Shown in pieces: positions 50,894-60,379 of a stretch of DNA of 64,000 nt. The translations under genes were made by a program, and so were the position numbers. How positions within the stretch are numbered: position 1 is the stretch's first letter; each line of letters starts with the position of its first letter. The notes below the pieces were generated by a model. It saw nothing but the letters and a program-made list of their open reading frames with translations, was not told the DNA's origin and searched no databases. This DNA comes from Faucicola osloensis_B (GTDB lineage Bacteria > Pseudomonadota > Gammaproteobacteria > Pseudomonadales > Moraxellaceae). Where the stretch lies: NCBI GenBank assembly GCA_964211495.1, contig CAXORL010000004.1:209262-273261 (forward strand), in the 5' to 3' direction.

Positions 50894-51837
50894 TGAGAGC
50901 TTATTGCTTGTTGATTGTTTTGCTTTTTTTGACGGCTTGCCAGCCTCAGCGGGATTTAAAGCTTGAAGCGCCGCCCGCAGATGCTCACAGCGTTAAAGTC
51001 ATCACCCCTGATTGGGCGGTGGCTTCGACACTCACCGCCCTAGGCTATCCACCGATTGCCACAGGCGATACCAAAAGCTACCGTGAATGGGTGGGCACGC
51101 CCGTGCTGCCAAGCGATATTATCGATATTGGAGAGCGATTCACCCCAAACTTTGAACGGCTTGCCCAGCTCACCTCAGCTTCTAACAATATCGTGATTAT
51201 TGATAATGATTTTTATGCCCATTTAAGACCGTCTTACGGCAACACACCCCATAAGTCGGTAAGTTTTATGTCAAAAAACGCGATAGCGACTTGGCAGGAC
51301 TATGCTGAACCGACTCTTCAGCTGGGTGAAATTATTCATCAGCCGCAGCGCGCCCAGCAATTTTTAACCCAGTCAAAAAAACAGCTTGGCGAGCTTGGTG
51401 CAACATTTCGCCAAACACATCCCCATATCAAAAAAATTGCGGTGGTGCAGTTTGCCGATAGCAATAATTTGCGCATTTATACCAACAATAGCCTGTTTCG
51501 ACCGACATTTGAGGTGATGGGGTTAAATTTGATTACCCTTGAGGATCAGATGGGTAAAGGCAATCTTTGGGGATTTAATTTGCTGGCATTGGGTGATTTG
51601 GCAAAACTTGATGATGATACCTGTTTGGTAGTGGTTGAGCCGTTTAGCCCTATGCTACGTCAAGAATTAGCCAAGAATTTGCTGTGGCAGCGGCTAGGCT
51701 ATGGCGCAAGGGCTAACAATAGCCGCTGTATGGCAGTATTAGCGCCGATTTGGCTATATGGCGGTGTGTCTTCTATGGTGGTATTTGGCGAGCGATTAAA
51801 TCAGGCTCATTGGTTAGGGGGCAAGGCGCATGGGTAA
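50893..51837 (+). CDS. fhuD: Iron-siderophore substrate-binding lipoprotein, FhuD-like
   Basis: Binding protein of the importer, 314 aa from ATG 50893, which overlaps the fhuC stop (TGATG). A signal peptide ends in the lipobox LTAC, so it is probably a lipoprotein, unlike the soluble periplasmic FhuD of E. coli. The PBP (class III) domain has VKVITPDWAVASTLTALGYP and FERLAQLTSASNNIVIIDND, with later Arg, Trp and Tyr residues that in FhuD contact the ferric hydroxamate. It overlaps the next gene by 8 bases. Confidence 0.9.
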   Translation: MRAYCLLIVLLFLTACQPQRDLKLEAPPADAHSVKVITPDWAVASTLTALGYPPIATGDTKSYREWVGTPVLPSDIIDIGERFTPNFERLAQLTSASNNIVIIDNDFYAHLRPSYGNTPHKSVSFMSKNAIATWQDYAEPTLQLGEIIHQPQRAQQFLTQSKKQLGELGATFRQTHPHIKKIAVVQFADSNNLRIYTNNSLFRPTFEVMGLNLITLEDQMGKGNLWGFNLLALGDLAKLDDDTCLVVVEPFSPMLRQELAKNLLWQRLGYGARANNSRCMAVLAPIWLYGGVSSMVVFGERLNQAHWLGGKAHG

Positions 51838-53893
51838 TAAAACTAGGCTACAACATAACCAGCGAATCACCAAGCCCTTTCATGCTCCTGCCTGTTGGCT
51901 TTTTAGTGGCTTATTGTCGCTGGTTTTAATGACCACGGCTTTAGTTCTTAACACCACTTGGCATGATGCATTGGGGTTATTATTTGCTCGTTCACAGTCG
52001 CTAACCTTAGCGCAAATGGTGGCGCAGTTACAAATTTTGCCGACTATATTAGTGGCGATATTTGCCGGGGGATTACTGGGCTTAGTCAGTGTCCTGCTAC
52101 AGCAATTGGTCAAAAATACCCTTGCTTCAGATAGTACGCTAGCGGTAGGAACAGGTGCACAATTGGCTTTATTAATTGTGACGCTGTTTTTTCCCAGTTT
52201 TGGCTTGTATGGTAGCTTTTGGGTAGCATTTGTTGGCGCATTGCTGAGCATGGGCTTGGTGTTTGCGATTGCTGCCAACAGCCGTATGAATCCTGTGGTG
52301 CTCATTTTGGGTGGTTTGGTGGTCAATATTTTGTTTTCTGCTATTTCCTCACTGTTGATGATTTTCTTCTCAGAAAGGGTAATGGGCGTTATGGCATGGG
52401 AAAGCGGCAACTTAACCCAAACCAGTTGGCAAAATAGCCAGTTTTTTGTGCTAATAAGCTTAATCTTGCCCGTCATCTTGTTGTTTTTGGTCAAACCTTT
52501 AACCATCATGAGCCTTGACGAACGCCAAGCCAAAGCCTTGGGAGTGCCTGTGGCTGCCGTGCGTATGGTGGTGGTAACCCTGGTTGCGGTAGTCACGGCA
52601 AGCGTGGTAAGCCGCGTGGGCGTTTTAAGTTTTGTGGGCTTGGCTGCGGCAAGTGTCGTCAATGTAGTAGCGATTCGCCCGATTGGGCAACGCTTAATGG
52701 CAGGATTTGCCTTTGGGGCGATGTTGTTATGGCTCACTAATAACGTTGTGACGCTGCTGTCACCTTGGTTCAAACCATTACTTAATATAACGCTGCCTGT
52801 GGGATCGGTCACAGGGATATTAGGTGCCGGGTTGATTATTTGGTTGGTCATTCGACAAAGTAAACAACCCATGATTGCCGAACAAAGCCCTAGCCTGTTG
52901 GCCGGCAAACGCCGATATTTTGGTGGCGGTTTTTGGGCGATTGCGGTCGGGTTGTTACTACTTGTGACAGTAGGTGTATTACATATTTCCCCTGATGCGA
53001 TGGGCAGTTTTGGGTGGCATACCGAGGCAAATTTTATTGAGAGTTTTCGCCTGCCTCGCACCCTATCGGCAATGGCAACAGGTCTGATGCTGGCTACCGC
53101 AGGGGTGCTATTACAAAACTTGACGCGCAATCCGATGGCAAGTCCTGAAGTGATGGGCATCAGCTCAGGGGCGGCATTGGGGGTGGTATTGGTGTTCGTG
53201 CTCAGTCCAGTGATAGTAAACACACTGGGACTGGCAACTGATTCTTTTTGGGCATTGGGATTGCCGTTATTAGGTGGGCTGTTAGGTGCGGGTTTGGTGT
53301 TACTGTTGATTTTATGGCTTGCTCGTCGGCTATCTTCAAGTTACTTGTTACTTGTGGGTGTGGCGATTTCTGCATTGATGGGTGGTATTTTAACTTTAAT
53401 CAAACTGTCAGGCGACCCTCGCTTACAAGCGATGCTCAATTGGCTATCGGGTACAACATACCATGCTTATCCTGTGACAGCGTGGGCATTAATGGTCATT
53501 GGTACAGTGTTATTTTTACTCAGTTTTTTGCTACTAAAGCCGCTTAGGGTGATTAGCCTAGATGAAACGATGGCTCGCAGTTTGGGCGTATCAGTAAAAC
53601 GTAGCGAAATACTGATTTTTAGCCTTGTAGCAGTGTTAAGCACTGTTTCAACACTGGCGGTTGGACCGCTAAGTTTTATTGGATTGATGACGCCGCATTT
53701 AGCCAAGACACTTGGGGCGGTGCAGTTACCTCACCAACTAGCCTTATCAGCGCTACTGGGCGCAGGACTGATGTTGATTGCTGATTGGGTGGGACGTTAT
53801 GTGATTTTTCCTTATGAAATACCTGCGGGCACAATCGCTTCCATCGTAGGCGGTTTATATTTTTTATGGTTGATGAAAGGTATGAAAAATTAA
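51830..53893 (+). CDS. fhuB: Iron-siderophore ABC permease, fused double-length FhuB type
   Basis: A 687-aa inner-membrane permease made of two homologous FecCD-type halves (about residues 15-340 and 360-687), about 20 membrane helices in all. Each half has the permease signature: LDERQAKALGVPVAAVRM in the first and LDETMARSLGVSVKRSE in the second. Each half also shows the FVGLAAASVVNVVAIRPIGQ or FIGLMTPHLAKTL helix. Double-length permeases are typical of FhuB, the ferrichrome importer. Translation is coupled to the binding-protein gene by an 8-base overlap. Confidence 0.93.
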   Translation: MGNKTRLQHNQRITKPFHAPACWLFSGLLSLVLMTTALVLNTTWHDALGLLFARSQSLTLAQMVAQLQILPTILVAIFAGGLLGLVSVLLQQLVKNTLASDSTLAVGTGAQLALLIVTLFFPSFGLYGSFWVAFVGALLSMGLVFAIAANSRMNPVVLILGGLVVNILFSAISSLLMIFFSERVMGVMAWESGNLTQTSWQNSQFFVLISLILPVILLFLVKPLTIMSLDERQAKALGVPVAAVRMVVVTLVAVVTASVVSRVGVLSFVGLAAASVVNVVAIRPIGQRLMAGFAFGAMLLWLTNNVVTLLSPWFKPLLNITLPVGSVTGILGAGLIIWLVIRQSKQPMIAEQSPSLLAGKRRYFGGGFWAIAVGLLLLVTVGVLHISPDAMGSFGWHTEANFIESFRLPRTLSAMATGLMLATAGVLLQNLTRNPMASPEVMGISSGAALGVVLVFVLSPVIVNTLGLATDSFWALGLPLLGGLLGAGLVLLLILWLARRLSSSYLLLVGVAISALMGGILTLIKLSGDPRLQAMLNWLSGTTYHAYPVTAWALMVIGTVLFLLSFLLLKPLRVISLDETMARSLGVSVKRSEILIFSLVAVLSTVSTLAVGPLSFIGLMTPHLAKTLGAVQLPHQLALSALLGAGLMLIADWVGRYVIFPYEIPAGTIASIVGGLYFLWLMKGMKN

Positions 53894-53938
53894 AACATAA
53901 CTTCTTTGGTTGCGCTATCATTACTTATTGTAAATAGA

Positions 53939-53957
53939 AATAATAATTGTTATCATT
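53939..53957 (+). promoter_or_regulatory. Fur-box-like site upstream of receptor 1
   Basis: AATAATAATTGTTATCATT matches most of the Fur consensus and lies 41 bases before the ATG of the receptor at 53998. Iron repression is inferred. Confidence 0.7.
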
Positions 53958-53997
53958 CGCAAAAATGTTTTATCTATTGTCTTTTGAGTGATTGAAT

Positions 53998-56244
53998 ATG
54001 CGTTTATCCCTATTATCTTTAGCCGTGCGTTCGGCTTTGACAGCGAGTACGATTGGCTTATTATCAACCGCGGCGATAGCAGAAGAAGCAAATACCACGG
54101 ATGCCGCCACAGAAACCCTACTCGATGAAATCGTGGTCACTGCAAGTGCGGATGCATCAAAAACTGGTTTGCCGCCAGCCTATCAAGGGGGGCAAGTCGC
54201 CACAGGTAGCCGTATCGGTATTTTGGGTAATCAATCGACCATGGAAACGCCTTTTTCGACCACGGCCTATACCAATGACTTTATTTTAAATAAACAAGCG
54301 GATTCTGTTGGGGATATCCTAAAAAAAGATTCAACAGTGCGTGTGGCTCGTGGCTTTGGTAATTTTCAAGAAGCTTATCTGATTCGCGGATTTGTCACCA
54401 ACTCTGACGATACCATGATGAACGGCTTATACGGCATTATGCCCCGTCAATCTATCGCAAGCGAGCTATTTGAGCGGGTCGAAGTACAACGTGGCGCTAG
54501 TACCTTCCTAAATGGCATGGCGCCTGGGGGTAGTAATAAAGGGGGCACAGTCAATTTGCTGCCAAAGCGTGCCACTCAAACGCCGATTCGTAAAGTCACT
54601 ATCAGCAGCGAAAATGCCGAAAATGGTAAAATTGCCCTAGACGTGGGACAACGGTTTGGCGCAAATCAAGCGTACGGTGTGCGTGCCAATGTCGCCTATC
54701 AAGACGGCGGTACAGCAGTCGATGATGAAAAAGCCAAATTGGGTTTGGTCGGGTTGGGCTTAGATTATCGCCAAGATAACATGCGGTTATCGGCAGATTT
54801 GGGCTATCAAAATAACGAACTGCAAAAAACACGCACCAATGTCACCTTGTCAGGTTTGACCCGTGTACCCAATGCCGCTGATGCCAAAAGCAACTGGTCG
54901 CAACCGTGGAGTTATTCAAATGAAAAAGAAGTATTTGGTACATTACGGGCTGAATATGACCTTAGCCCAAATTTGACTGCGTATGGCGCGTATGGCTTTC
55001 GTCATGGCGAGGAAGAAAACTCGCTTGCTAATTTGACGGTCACCAATCTAAATGGTGATGGCACCACCTACCGCTTTGACAATGCCCGTGAGGACGACAT
55101 CAACACAGGTGAAATCGGTATCCGTGGTAAACTGACCTCAGGCAAAATCAACCATAACTGGGTAGTGTCTGGCAATATCTATAAAGCACAGACAAAAGCG
55201 CCTTACCAATTTGACTGGCAAAACACGCTGACGACCAATTTATATCACCCAACCTCGTATGCCAAACCCAGCTGGTCAGCGGCGGCGTTGGCAGGTGGCG
55301 ATATCAACCATCCTACCAAGACAGGCGAAACCACGCTCACCAGTGTGGCATTGGCAGATACCCTAGCCTTCATGGATGATAAACTTCAAGTGACCTTGGG
55401 GGCAAGACACCAAACCATTGAAGACGAAAGTTTTGACCCCACCACCCAAGCCAGCAATGGCAAATATAAAGAAAGTAAAACCACGCCTGCGTTTGCCCTA
55501 TTATATCGCCCTAGCGATGAATGGTCAGTCTTTGCTAACTATATGCAAAGCCTCAGCAAAGGCGAAACTGCCCCACTCACCACCACCATCGATGGCGTAA
55601 CAACTGAGCTGACCAATGCAGGTCAAGCCATGTCACCTTATGTCACTAAACAAAGCGAAATCGGCGTGAAATACGACCGTGGCGTTATCGGTGCAGGTCT
55701 CACCGCTTTTCAAACCAACAAGCCGCGTTATACTACCGTTGATACCACCTTTGAAGCGCACGGCAAAAACCAACATAAAGGCGTTGAGATCAATGTATAT
55801 GGACAACCCACCGCCAATATGCGAGTGCTAGGCGGCGTGACCTTCCTTGATACCCAACAAAAAGACACCGGTAGCGATGCCACTGAAGGTAAGCAAGTTA
55901 TCGGTGCAGCAAAACACCTGTTGAATCTAGGGCTAGAATATGATTTACCCCAACTAGATGGCTTAACTTTAACAGGCGATGTCATCCATACCGGCAAACG
56001 TTACGCCAATGATGCCAACACCCTAACAGTCGATGGCTACACCACTGTGGATTTGGGCGCAAGATATAAAACCCAACTTGCGGGTAAAGCAGTCACGCTC
56101 AAAGGGGTGATTGCTAACGTCACGGATAAAGATTACTGGTCGTCGGTGGGCGGTTATGAAAATACGGCAGGTGACAACGGTGCAGGCTATCTTACCTTAG
56201 GTGAGCCACGCACATTGAAGCTGTCAGCGACCTTTGATTTTTAA
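53998..56244 (+). CDS. TonB-dependent siderophore receptor 1
   Basis: Outer-membrane receptor for a ferric siderophore, 748 aa from ATG 53998. A signal peptide ends near IAEEA. The TonB box DEIVVTA (residues 43-49) precedes the plug domain (ILKKDSTVRVARGFGNFQEA with YLIRGF, then FERVEVQRGASTFLNGMAPG). A 22-strand beta barrel follows, ending in the C-terminal phenylalanine of LSATFDF, which the Bam machinery recognises. The plug MAPGGSNKGGTVNLLPK fits FhuE/FoxA-like or other siderophore receptors; the ligand is not identifiable. It has its own Fur-like site and is followed by an exporter gene 95 bases on. Confidence 0.93.
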   Translation: MRLSLLSLAVRSALTASTIGLLSTAAIAEEANTTDAATETLLDEIVVTASADASKTGLPPAYQGGQVATGSRIGILGNQSTMETPFSTTAYTNDFILNKQADSVGDILKKDSTVRVARGFGNFQEAYLIRGFVTNSDDTMMNGLYGIMPRQSIASELFERVEVQRGASTFLNGMAPGGSNKGGTVNLLPKRATQTPIRKVTISSENAENGKIALDVGQRFGANQAYGVRANVAYQDGGTAVDDEKAKLGLVGLGLDYRQDNMRLSADLGYQNNELQKTRTNVTLSGLTRVPNAADAKSNWSQPWSYSNEKEVFGTLRAEYDLSPNLTAYGAYGFRHGEEENSLANLTVTNLNGDGTTYRFDNAREDDINTGEIGIRGKLTSGKINHNWVVSGNIYKAQTKAPYQFDWQNTLTTNLYHPTSYAKPSWSAAALAGGDINHPTKTGETTLTSVALADTLAFMDDKLQVTLGARHQTIEDESFDPTTQASNGKYKESKTTPAFALLYRPSDEWSVFANYMQSLSKGETAPLTTTIDGVTTELTNAGQAMSPYVTKQSEIGVKYDRGVIGAGLTAFQTNKPRYTTVDTTFEAHGKNQHKGVEINVYGQPTANMRVLGGVTFLDTQQKDTGSDATEGKQVIGAAKHLLNLGLEYDLPQLDGLTLTGDVIHTGKRYANDANTLTVDGYTTVDLGARYKTQLAGKAVTLKGVIANVTDKDYWSSVGGYENTAGDNGAGYLTLGEPRTLKLSATFDF

Positions 56245-56339
56245 TTTTACCCATCGTTAACGTTTGCCATCGGATGAAGCTTGCTTTGTCCGATTTTTAT
56301 TTGAGACTGCCTAAAAAATAAAAGCTAAACAGGAAATAC

Positions 56340-58034
56340 ATGTTCCCTACTACCATGCCCCTTATGACCCTTATCTGGCAACAGCACCGTATTGCCTTTA
56401 TCAAAGTCATCTTGCTCAATCTGCTTAATGCCTTGGTGAATGTCGCTATTATCGCCTTTATTAACCGTTTTTTAATCGCAGCAGTCGGCACTGATAATCC
56501 CCTCTTAGGCAGTTGGCAGATATTAGCGGTGTTTTTGGTAGCGATTATGGGTTTATTAGCGACAACGTTTATGTCACAACTTGCCTTGACTAAGTTAGGG
56601 CATCGCTTTGTGTTTGAATTACGTTCGCAATTGATAAAACGTATCTTAGACACTTCAATCGCCCAAGTTGAAAAAATCGGTAGTGCCAAGCTGTTAGCCA
56701 GCTTAACTACCGATGTGCAGTCGATTACCGTGGCGTTTGTACGCTTGCCTGAGCTGGTGCAAGGGGTGATTATCTGCACAGCGACTGCGGTTTATTTGGG
56801 GTTTTTATCTCTGCCAATGCTGCTTGTGGTGATGGGGTGTATTACGCTGACCATTTTTATCAGCAGTAAACTTGTGGGTCATGTGTATGCCCATTTAGCC
56901 ACATTACGAGAGATCAATGATGCACTGTATCAAGATTATCAAGCAGTGATTGATGGACGAAAAGAACTTGCCTTAAATCGTGAACGTGCCAACCGTCTAT
57001 TTACCCATGATTATCAACGCCACGCAAGCGACTATTTTAACCATATTGTCAAAGCCGATACTTTTCATTTATCAGCTGTAAGCTGGTCAAATATTATGAT
57101 GTTTGCCGTAATTGGGGTGATTTATGCCCTAGCCAATATTTATCATTGGGTAGATACCACCACCGCCACTACGTTTGCCCTCACCGTATTATTTATCCAG
57201 TCGCCTCTACTGATGGCGATTGGGGCATTTCCCACCGTGCAAACGGCTAAAGTTGCCTTGGAAAAAATACAATCATTACAGCTTGCCGACTATAGCCCAG
57301 ATTTTGATACCCAAATTTTAACCCCAAATTGGCAAGTCATTACTTTTAAAAATATCAATTATCACTATGACAATAGCGCAAATTTTGGCTTAAAGCATAT
57401 CAACTTTACGTTAAAACGGGGCGAAGTGGTGTTCTTAATTGGTGCAAATGGTAGCGGAAAATCTACACTTGCCAAGCTCATCACAGGGTTATATCAGCCT
57501 AAATTTGCGGAAAATGCCGGTATTTTTATCGATAATCAGCCTGTCGCCTCAGAACATTACCCCCATTATCGCCAGTTATTTTCAGCGATTTATAGCGATT
57601 TTTATCTATTTAAAACTGTGATGGGAGCCGCACAAAATGCGCCCAATGCCGAGTTAATCGACAATTGGCTTGATATCTTAGCCATCAAAGAAAAAGTCAG
57701 CGTCACCGATAACCAACTTAGCGCCACCGAGCTTTCACAAGGGCAGCGCAAACGCCTTGCCATGCTGCTTGCTGTCGCCGAAGAAAAGTCTATTTTACTG
57801 CTTGATGAGTGGGCTGCTGACCAAGACCCTGCCTATCGCCGTGTGTTTTATCACACTATTATTCCCATGTTGCAAAAAATGGGCAAAACGCTGTTTATTA
57901 TCAGTCATGATGACAGCTATTTTGAAAAGGCGGATAGATTGTTGATGATGAAAAATGGCGAACTCAGCGAGCTGACCGGTTTGCAACGCGAAAAAGCCAG
58001 TCTAGATGCCATCACAGTGATTGGTGAGCATTAA
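56340..58034 (+). CDS. Cyclic-peptide-type ABC exporter, PvdE/YojI-like
   Basis: A 564-aa half transporter with an N-terminal membrane domain (about 1-320, six helices) fused to an ATPase. Walker A GANGSGKST, signature ELSQGQRKRLA and Walker B ILLLDEWAADQDP are present. The DEWAADQDP form is characteristic of the PvdE/SyrD/YojI group, which export peptides or siderophore precursors such as pyoverdine. AGGA lies 6 bases before ATG 56340. It lies between two siderophore receptors, so a link to siderophore traffic is likely, but no siderophore synthetase is in the window. Direction (export versus another role) is inferred from the family. Confidence 0.88.
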   Translation: MFPTTMPLMTLIWQQHRIAFIKVILLNLLNALVNVAIIAFINRFLIAAVGTDNPLLGSWQILAVFLVAIMGLLATTFMSQLALTKLGHRFVFELRSQLIKRILDTSIAQVEKIGSAKLLASLTTDVQSITVAFVRLPELVQGVIICTATAVYLGFLSLPMLLVVMGCITLTIFISSKLVGHVYAHLATLREINDALYQDYQAVIDGRKELALNRERANRLFTHDYQRHASDYFNHIVKADTFHLSAVSWSNIMMFAVIGVIYALANIYHWVDTTTATTFALTVLFIQSPLLMAIGAFPTVQTAKVALEKIQSLQLADYSPDFDTQILTPNWQVITFKNINYHYDNSANFGLKHINFTLKRGEVVFLIGANGSGKSTLAKLITGLYQPKFAENAGIFIDNQPVASEHYPHYRQLFSAIYSDFYLFKTVMGAAQNAPNAELIDNWLDILAIKEKVSVTDNQLSATELSQGQRKRLAMLLAVAEEKSILLLDEWAADQDPAYRRVFYHTIIPMLQKMGKTLFIISHDDSYFEKADRLLMMKNGELSELTGLQREKASLDAITVIGEH

Positions 58035-58089
58035 ACAGTCGACATGGACTGCGCTAAAACCTCGTAACAGCTGATTAAATATAATTGCA

Positions 58090-58120
58090 AATGAGAATAA
58101 TTATTGTTATTATTTTCATT
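58090..58120 (+). promoter_or_regulatory. Fur-box-like palindrome upstream of receptor 2
   Basis: AATGAGAATAAT (58090-58101) and ATTATTTTCATT (58109-58120) form a long imperfect palindrome with a 7-base centre. Overlapping Fur half-sites (GAGAATAATTATTGTTATTA) are visible. It lies about 52 bases before the receptor ATG. Confidence 0.7.
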
Positions 58121-58172
58121 ACTTTTACCATACTGTAAATTTCTGTAATTATTTATTGGGGCGGGGTCACTT

Positions 58173-60305
58173 ATGCGTTTATCTTTTTTATCAGTAGCAA
58201 TACGTGCTAGTTTAGCGGTGGGTATCAGCCATGTTTTTGCTAGTCAAGTGCTGGCAGACGTTGCGACCAATAGCGAAGACGCACCAGAAACCACATTAGA
58301 TACCTTGGTCATTCGTAGTGATGCTTACCGCACCACCGCTACCAAGACCGCCCTCGACCCCGAAAAAACCCCCATGAGTTATTCTCGTATCGAGCAACAG
58401 ACATTGCAGCAACGCCAAGCAGACAGTGTCGCGAGTGCGCTGCGTTATGAGCCAGGTGTCAGTAGCGAAAGTCGTGGGACGGTTGGCATTTTTGATGAAT
58501 ATACCCTGCGTGGTTTTAAGAATTATTCCAACTTTTATGACGGGATGCGGCTGCCGTATGATGGGGCGTGGAATCTGATGCCCCAAGTTGATATCTATGC
58601 AACTGAAGCCGTGGAAGTACTCAAGGGACCTGCTTCATCACTGTATGGCTATAATGAGCCCGGCGGCATGGTCAATCAAATCGCCAAAACCCCAAAAAAC
58701 ACTTCTGAGAATGAAATCAGACTACGGGCGGGCACCAATAATCTTAAAGAAATCGCCATTGACAGCACAGGTCCTATTAACGATACCACCAATTATCGCA
58801 TGGTGGCATTAGCCCGTGAAAAAGACGGACAAATGCAAACGACCGAAGAAAAACGGGTGCTACTCAATCCCTCTCTCGAATACAAACCGAGCAAAAATAT
58901 CTCGGTGCTTGCCAATTTGTATTATCAAGATGACCCTCATCAAGTCCCTTCTACCCCACTACCAAGCGTTGGCACAGTGTATAAAGCCAGTTATGGTAAG
59001 TTAGACGCGGATGCCTACACCGGCGATAAATGGAATGATTTTAGTAAAAAAGTCTTTATGCCAAGCGAGACCATCAACTGGAAAATCAATGACTTTTTAA
59101 AGTTTAAACACAGCTTGCGTTATACCGATGCCGATGCGCAACAAAAAAACACCTACCATAAAGGCTTTAGCGAGGTCTCAGACAGCCAGCTGATACGCAC
59201 CGCCTACACGACCGATGAAAAAATGACCAACTGGGCAACCGATAACCAATTGGCTTATAGTCTGATTACCGATAATACCTCGCACAATTTGCTATTGGGT
59301 GTGGACTATCAAAAAACTGACAGCACGGCTAAGTACGCAGATGCCATGTACAATGGCGTACCCATCATCGATTTAAGCGATCCTGATTATGATTTATTTA
59401 GCAAAACGGCCCTTAGTTTGACAGGCTATCAACAAACCGATGATATTGAGCAAAGTCAATTCGGTGTTTATCTACAAGATGAAATGCAATGGAACAAGCT
59501 TACTGTGGTCGCAGGGTTGCGCCATGATGACTATAAAAGCACCACCAAAACCACTGCCACAGGTAGCGATACAAAAACCACCGTCAACGAAGCCAACCAA
59601 ACATCCGGTCGATTGTCAGCCCTGTATCAACTTGACAATGGGTTTGCGCCCTATGTCAGCTACGCTCAGTCATTTCAACCATTATTGGGTGTCAACTATA
59701 TTACAGGCGAAGCCTTTAAGCCCACCACCGCCAACCAAGTTGAAGTCGGCATAAAATACAGCTCGCCAGATAAAGCCACCAAGGCTACGCTGTCTGCCTA
59801 CGATATCACGCGCAAAAATGACAAGGTCACAGCTATTGACTGGACCAAACAGACCCAAACAGGTGAAACCACGTCAAAAGGTTTTGAAATTTCTGCCGAT
59901 CATCGTTTCAACGATTGGCTCAATGTGGGTGTCGGCTATGGTTATGTCGATGCCGAAATCACCAAGGATGAGTTTAATCCGCAACTGGTCGGCAATACCC
60001 CGCAACAAATTGCCAAGCACAACGCCACACTGTGGGCAAGTATGAAACCCAACGCCAAAACCGCGGTGCAAGTGGGTGTGCGCCACATCGCTGGGATGCA
60101 GATTGATAGAGAAAACTCAGATACCTTACCAAGCGTCACCTTGGTCGATTTGGCTGGTAGTTATCAAATTAACCCCACGTTCGATGTGGGCTTGACTGTG
60201 AGCAACCTGTTTGACAAAACCTACGTGGGTAGTTGTTATGACCGCAATAATTGCTGGATGGGCGCAGAGCGACAAGCCAGTGTTAGCTTAACCGCGAAGT
60301 TTTAA
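58173..60305 (+). CDS. TonB-dependent siderophore receptor 2, ferrichrome-type
   Basis: Outer-membrane receptor, 710 aa. The signal peptide ends at VLA (about residue 28). The TonB-box region reads TLDTLVIRSDA (residues 41-51), followed by the plug (SVASALRYEPGVSSESRGTV and VEVLKGPASSLYGYNEPGGM) and the beta barrel ending in VSLTAKF. The plug region YGYNEPGGMVNQIAKTPK and the SCYDRNNCWMG cysteine pair close to the C-terminus are typical of FhuA/ferrichrome-type receptors. This fits the FhuCDB-like importer upstream. GGGGCGGGG precedes the ATG. A reductase-like gene follows 74 bases on. Confidence 0.93.
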   Translation: MRLSFLSVAIRASLAVGISHVFASQVLADVATNSEDAPETTLDTLVIRSDAYRTTATKTALDPEKTPMSYSRIEQQTLQQRQADSVASALRYEPGVSSESRGTVGIFDEYTLRGFKNYSNFYDGMRLPYDGAWNLMPQVDIYATEAVEVLKGPASSLYGYNEPGGMVNQIAKTPKNTSENEIRLRAGTNNLKEIAIDSTGPINDTTNYRMVALAREKDGQMQTTEEKRVLLNPSLEYKPSKNISVLANLYYQDDPHQVPSTPLPSVGTVYKASYGKLDADAYTGDKWNDFSKKVFMPSETINWKINDFLKFKHSLRYTDADAQQKNTYHKGFSEVSDSQLIRTAYTTDEKMTNWATDNQLAYSLITDNTSHNLLLGVDYQKTDSTAKYADAMYNGVPIIDLSDPDYDLFSKTALSLTGYQQTDDIEQSQFGVYLQDEMQWNKLTVVAGLRHDDYKSTTKTTATGSDTKTTVNEANQTSGRLSALYQLDNGFAPYVSYAQSFQPLLGVNYITGEAFKPTTANQVEVGIKYSSPDKATKATLSAYDITRKNDKVTAIDWTKQTQTGETTSKGFEISADHRFNDWLNVGVGYGYVDAEITKDEFNPQLVGNTPQQIAKHNATLWASMKPNAKTAVQVGVRHIAGMQIDRENSDTLPSVTLVDLAGSYQINPTFDVGLTVSNLFDKTYVGSCYDRNNCWMGAERQASVSLTAKF

Positions 60306-60379
60306 TCATGTTCATAAATCTAAACAAAGGACTTGTTACCCCAACTCCTTTCCTTATCCCCTAACAAAAATTACATTCT

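Noticed and set aside
51880..53223. Long open frame (447 codons) antisense to the fhuB-like gene
   Set aside because: It mirrors a Leu/Val/Gly-rich membrane protein gene whose codon bias leaves few stops on the other strand. The plus-strand permease motifs and couplings are clear.
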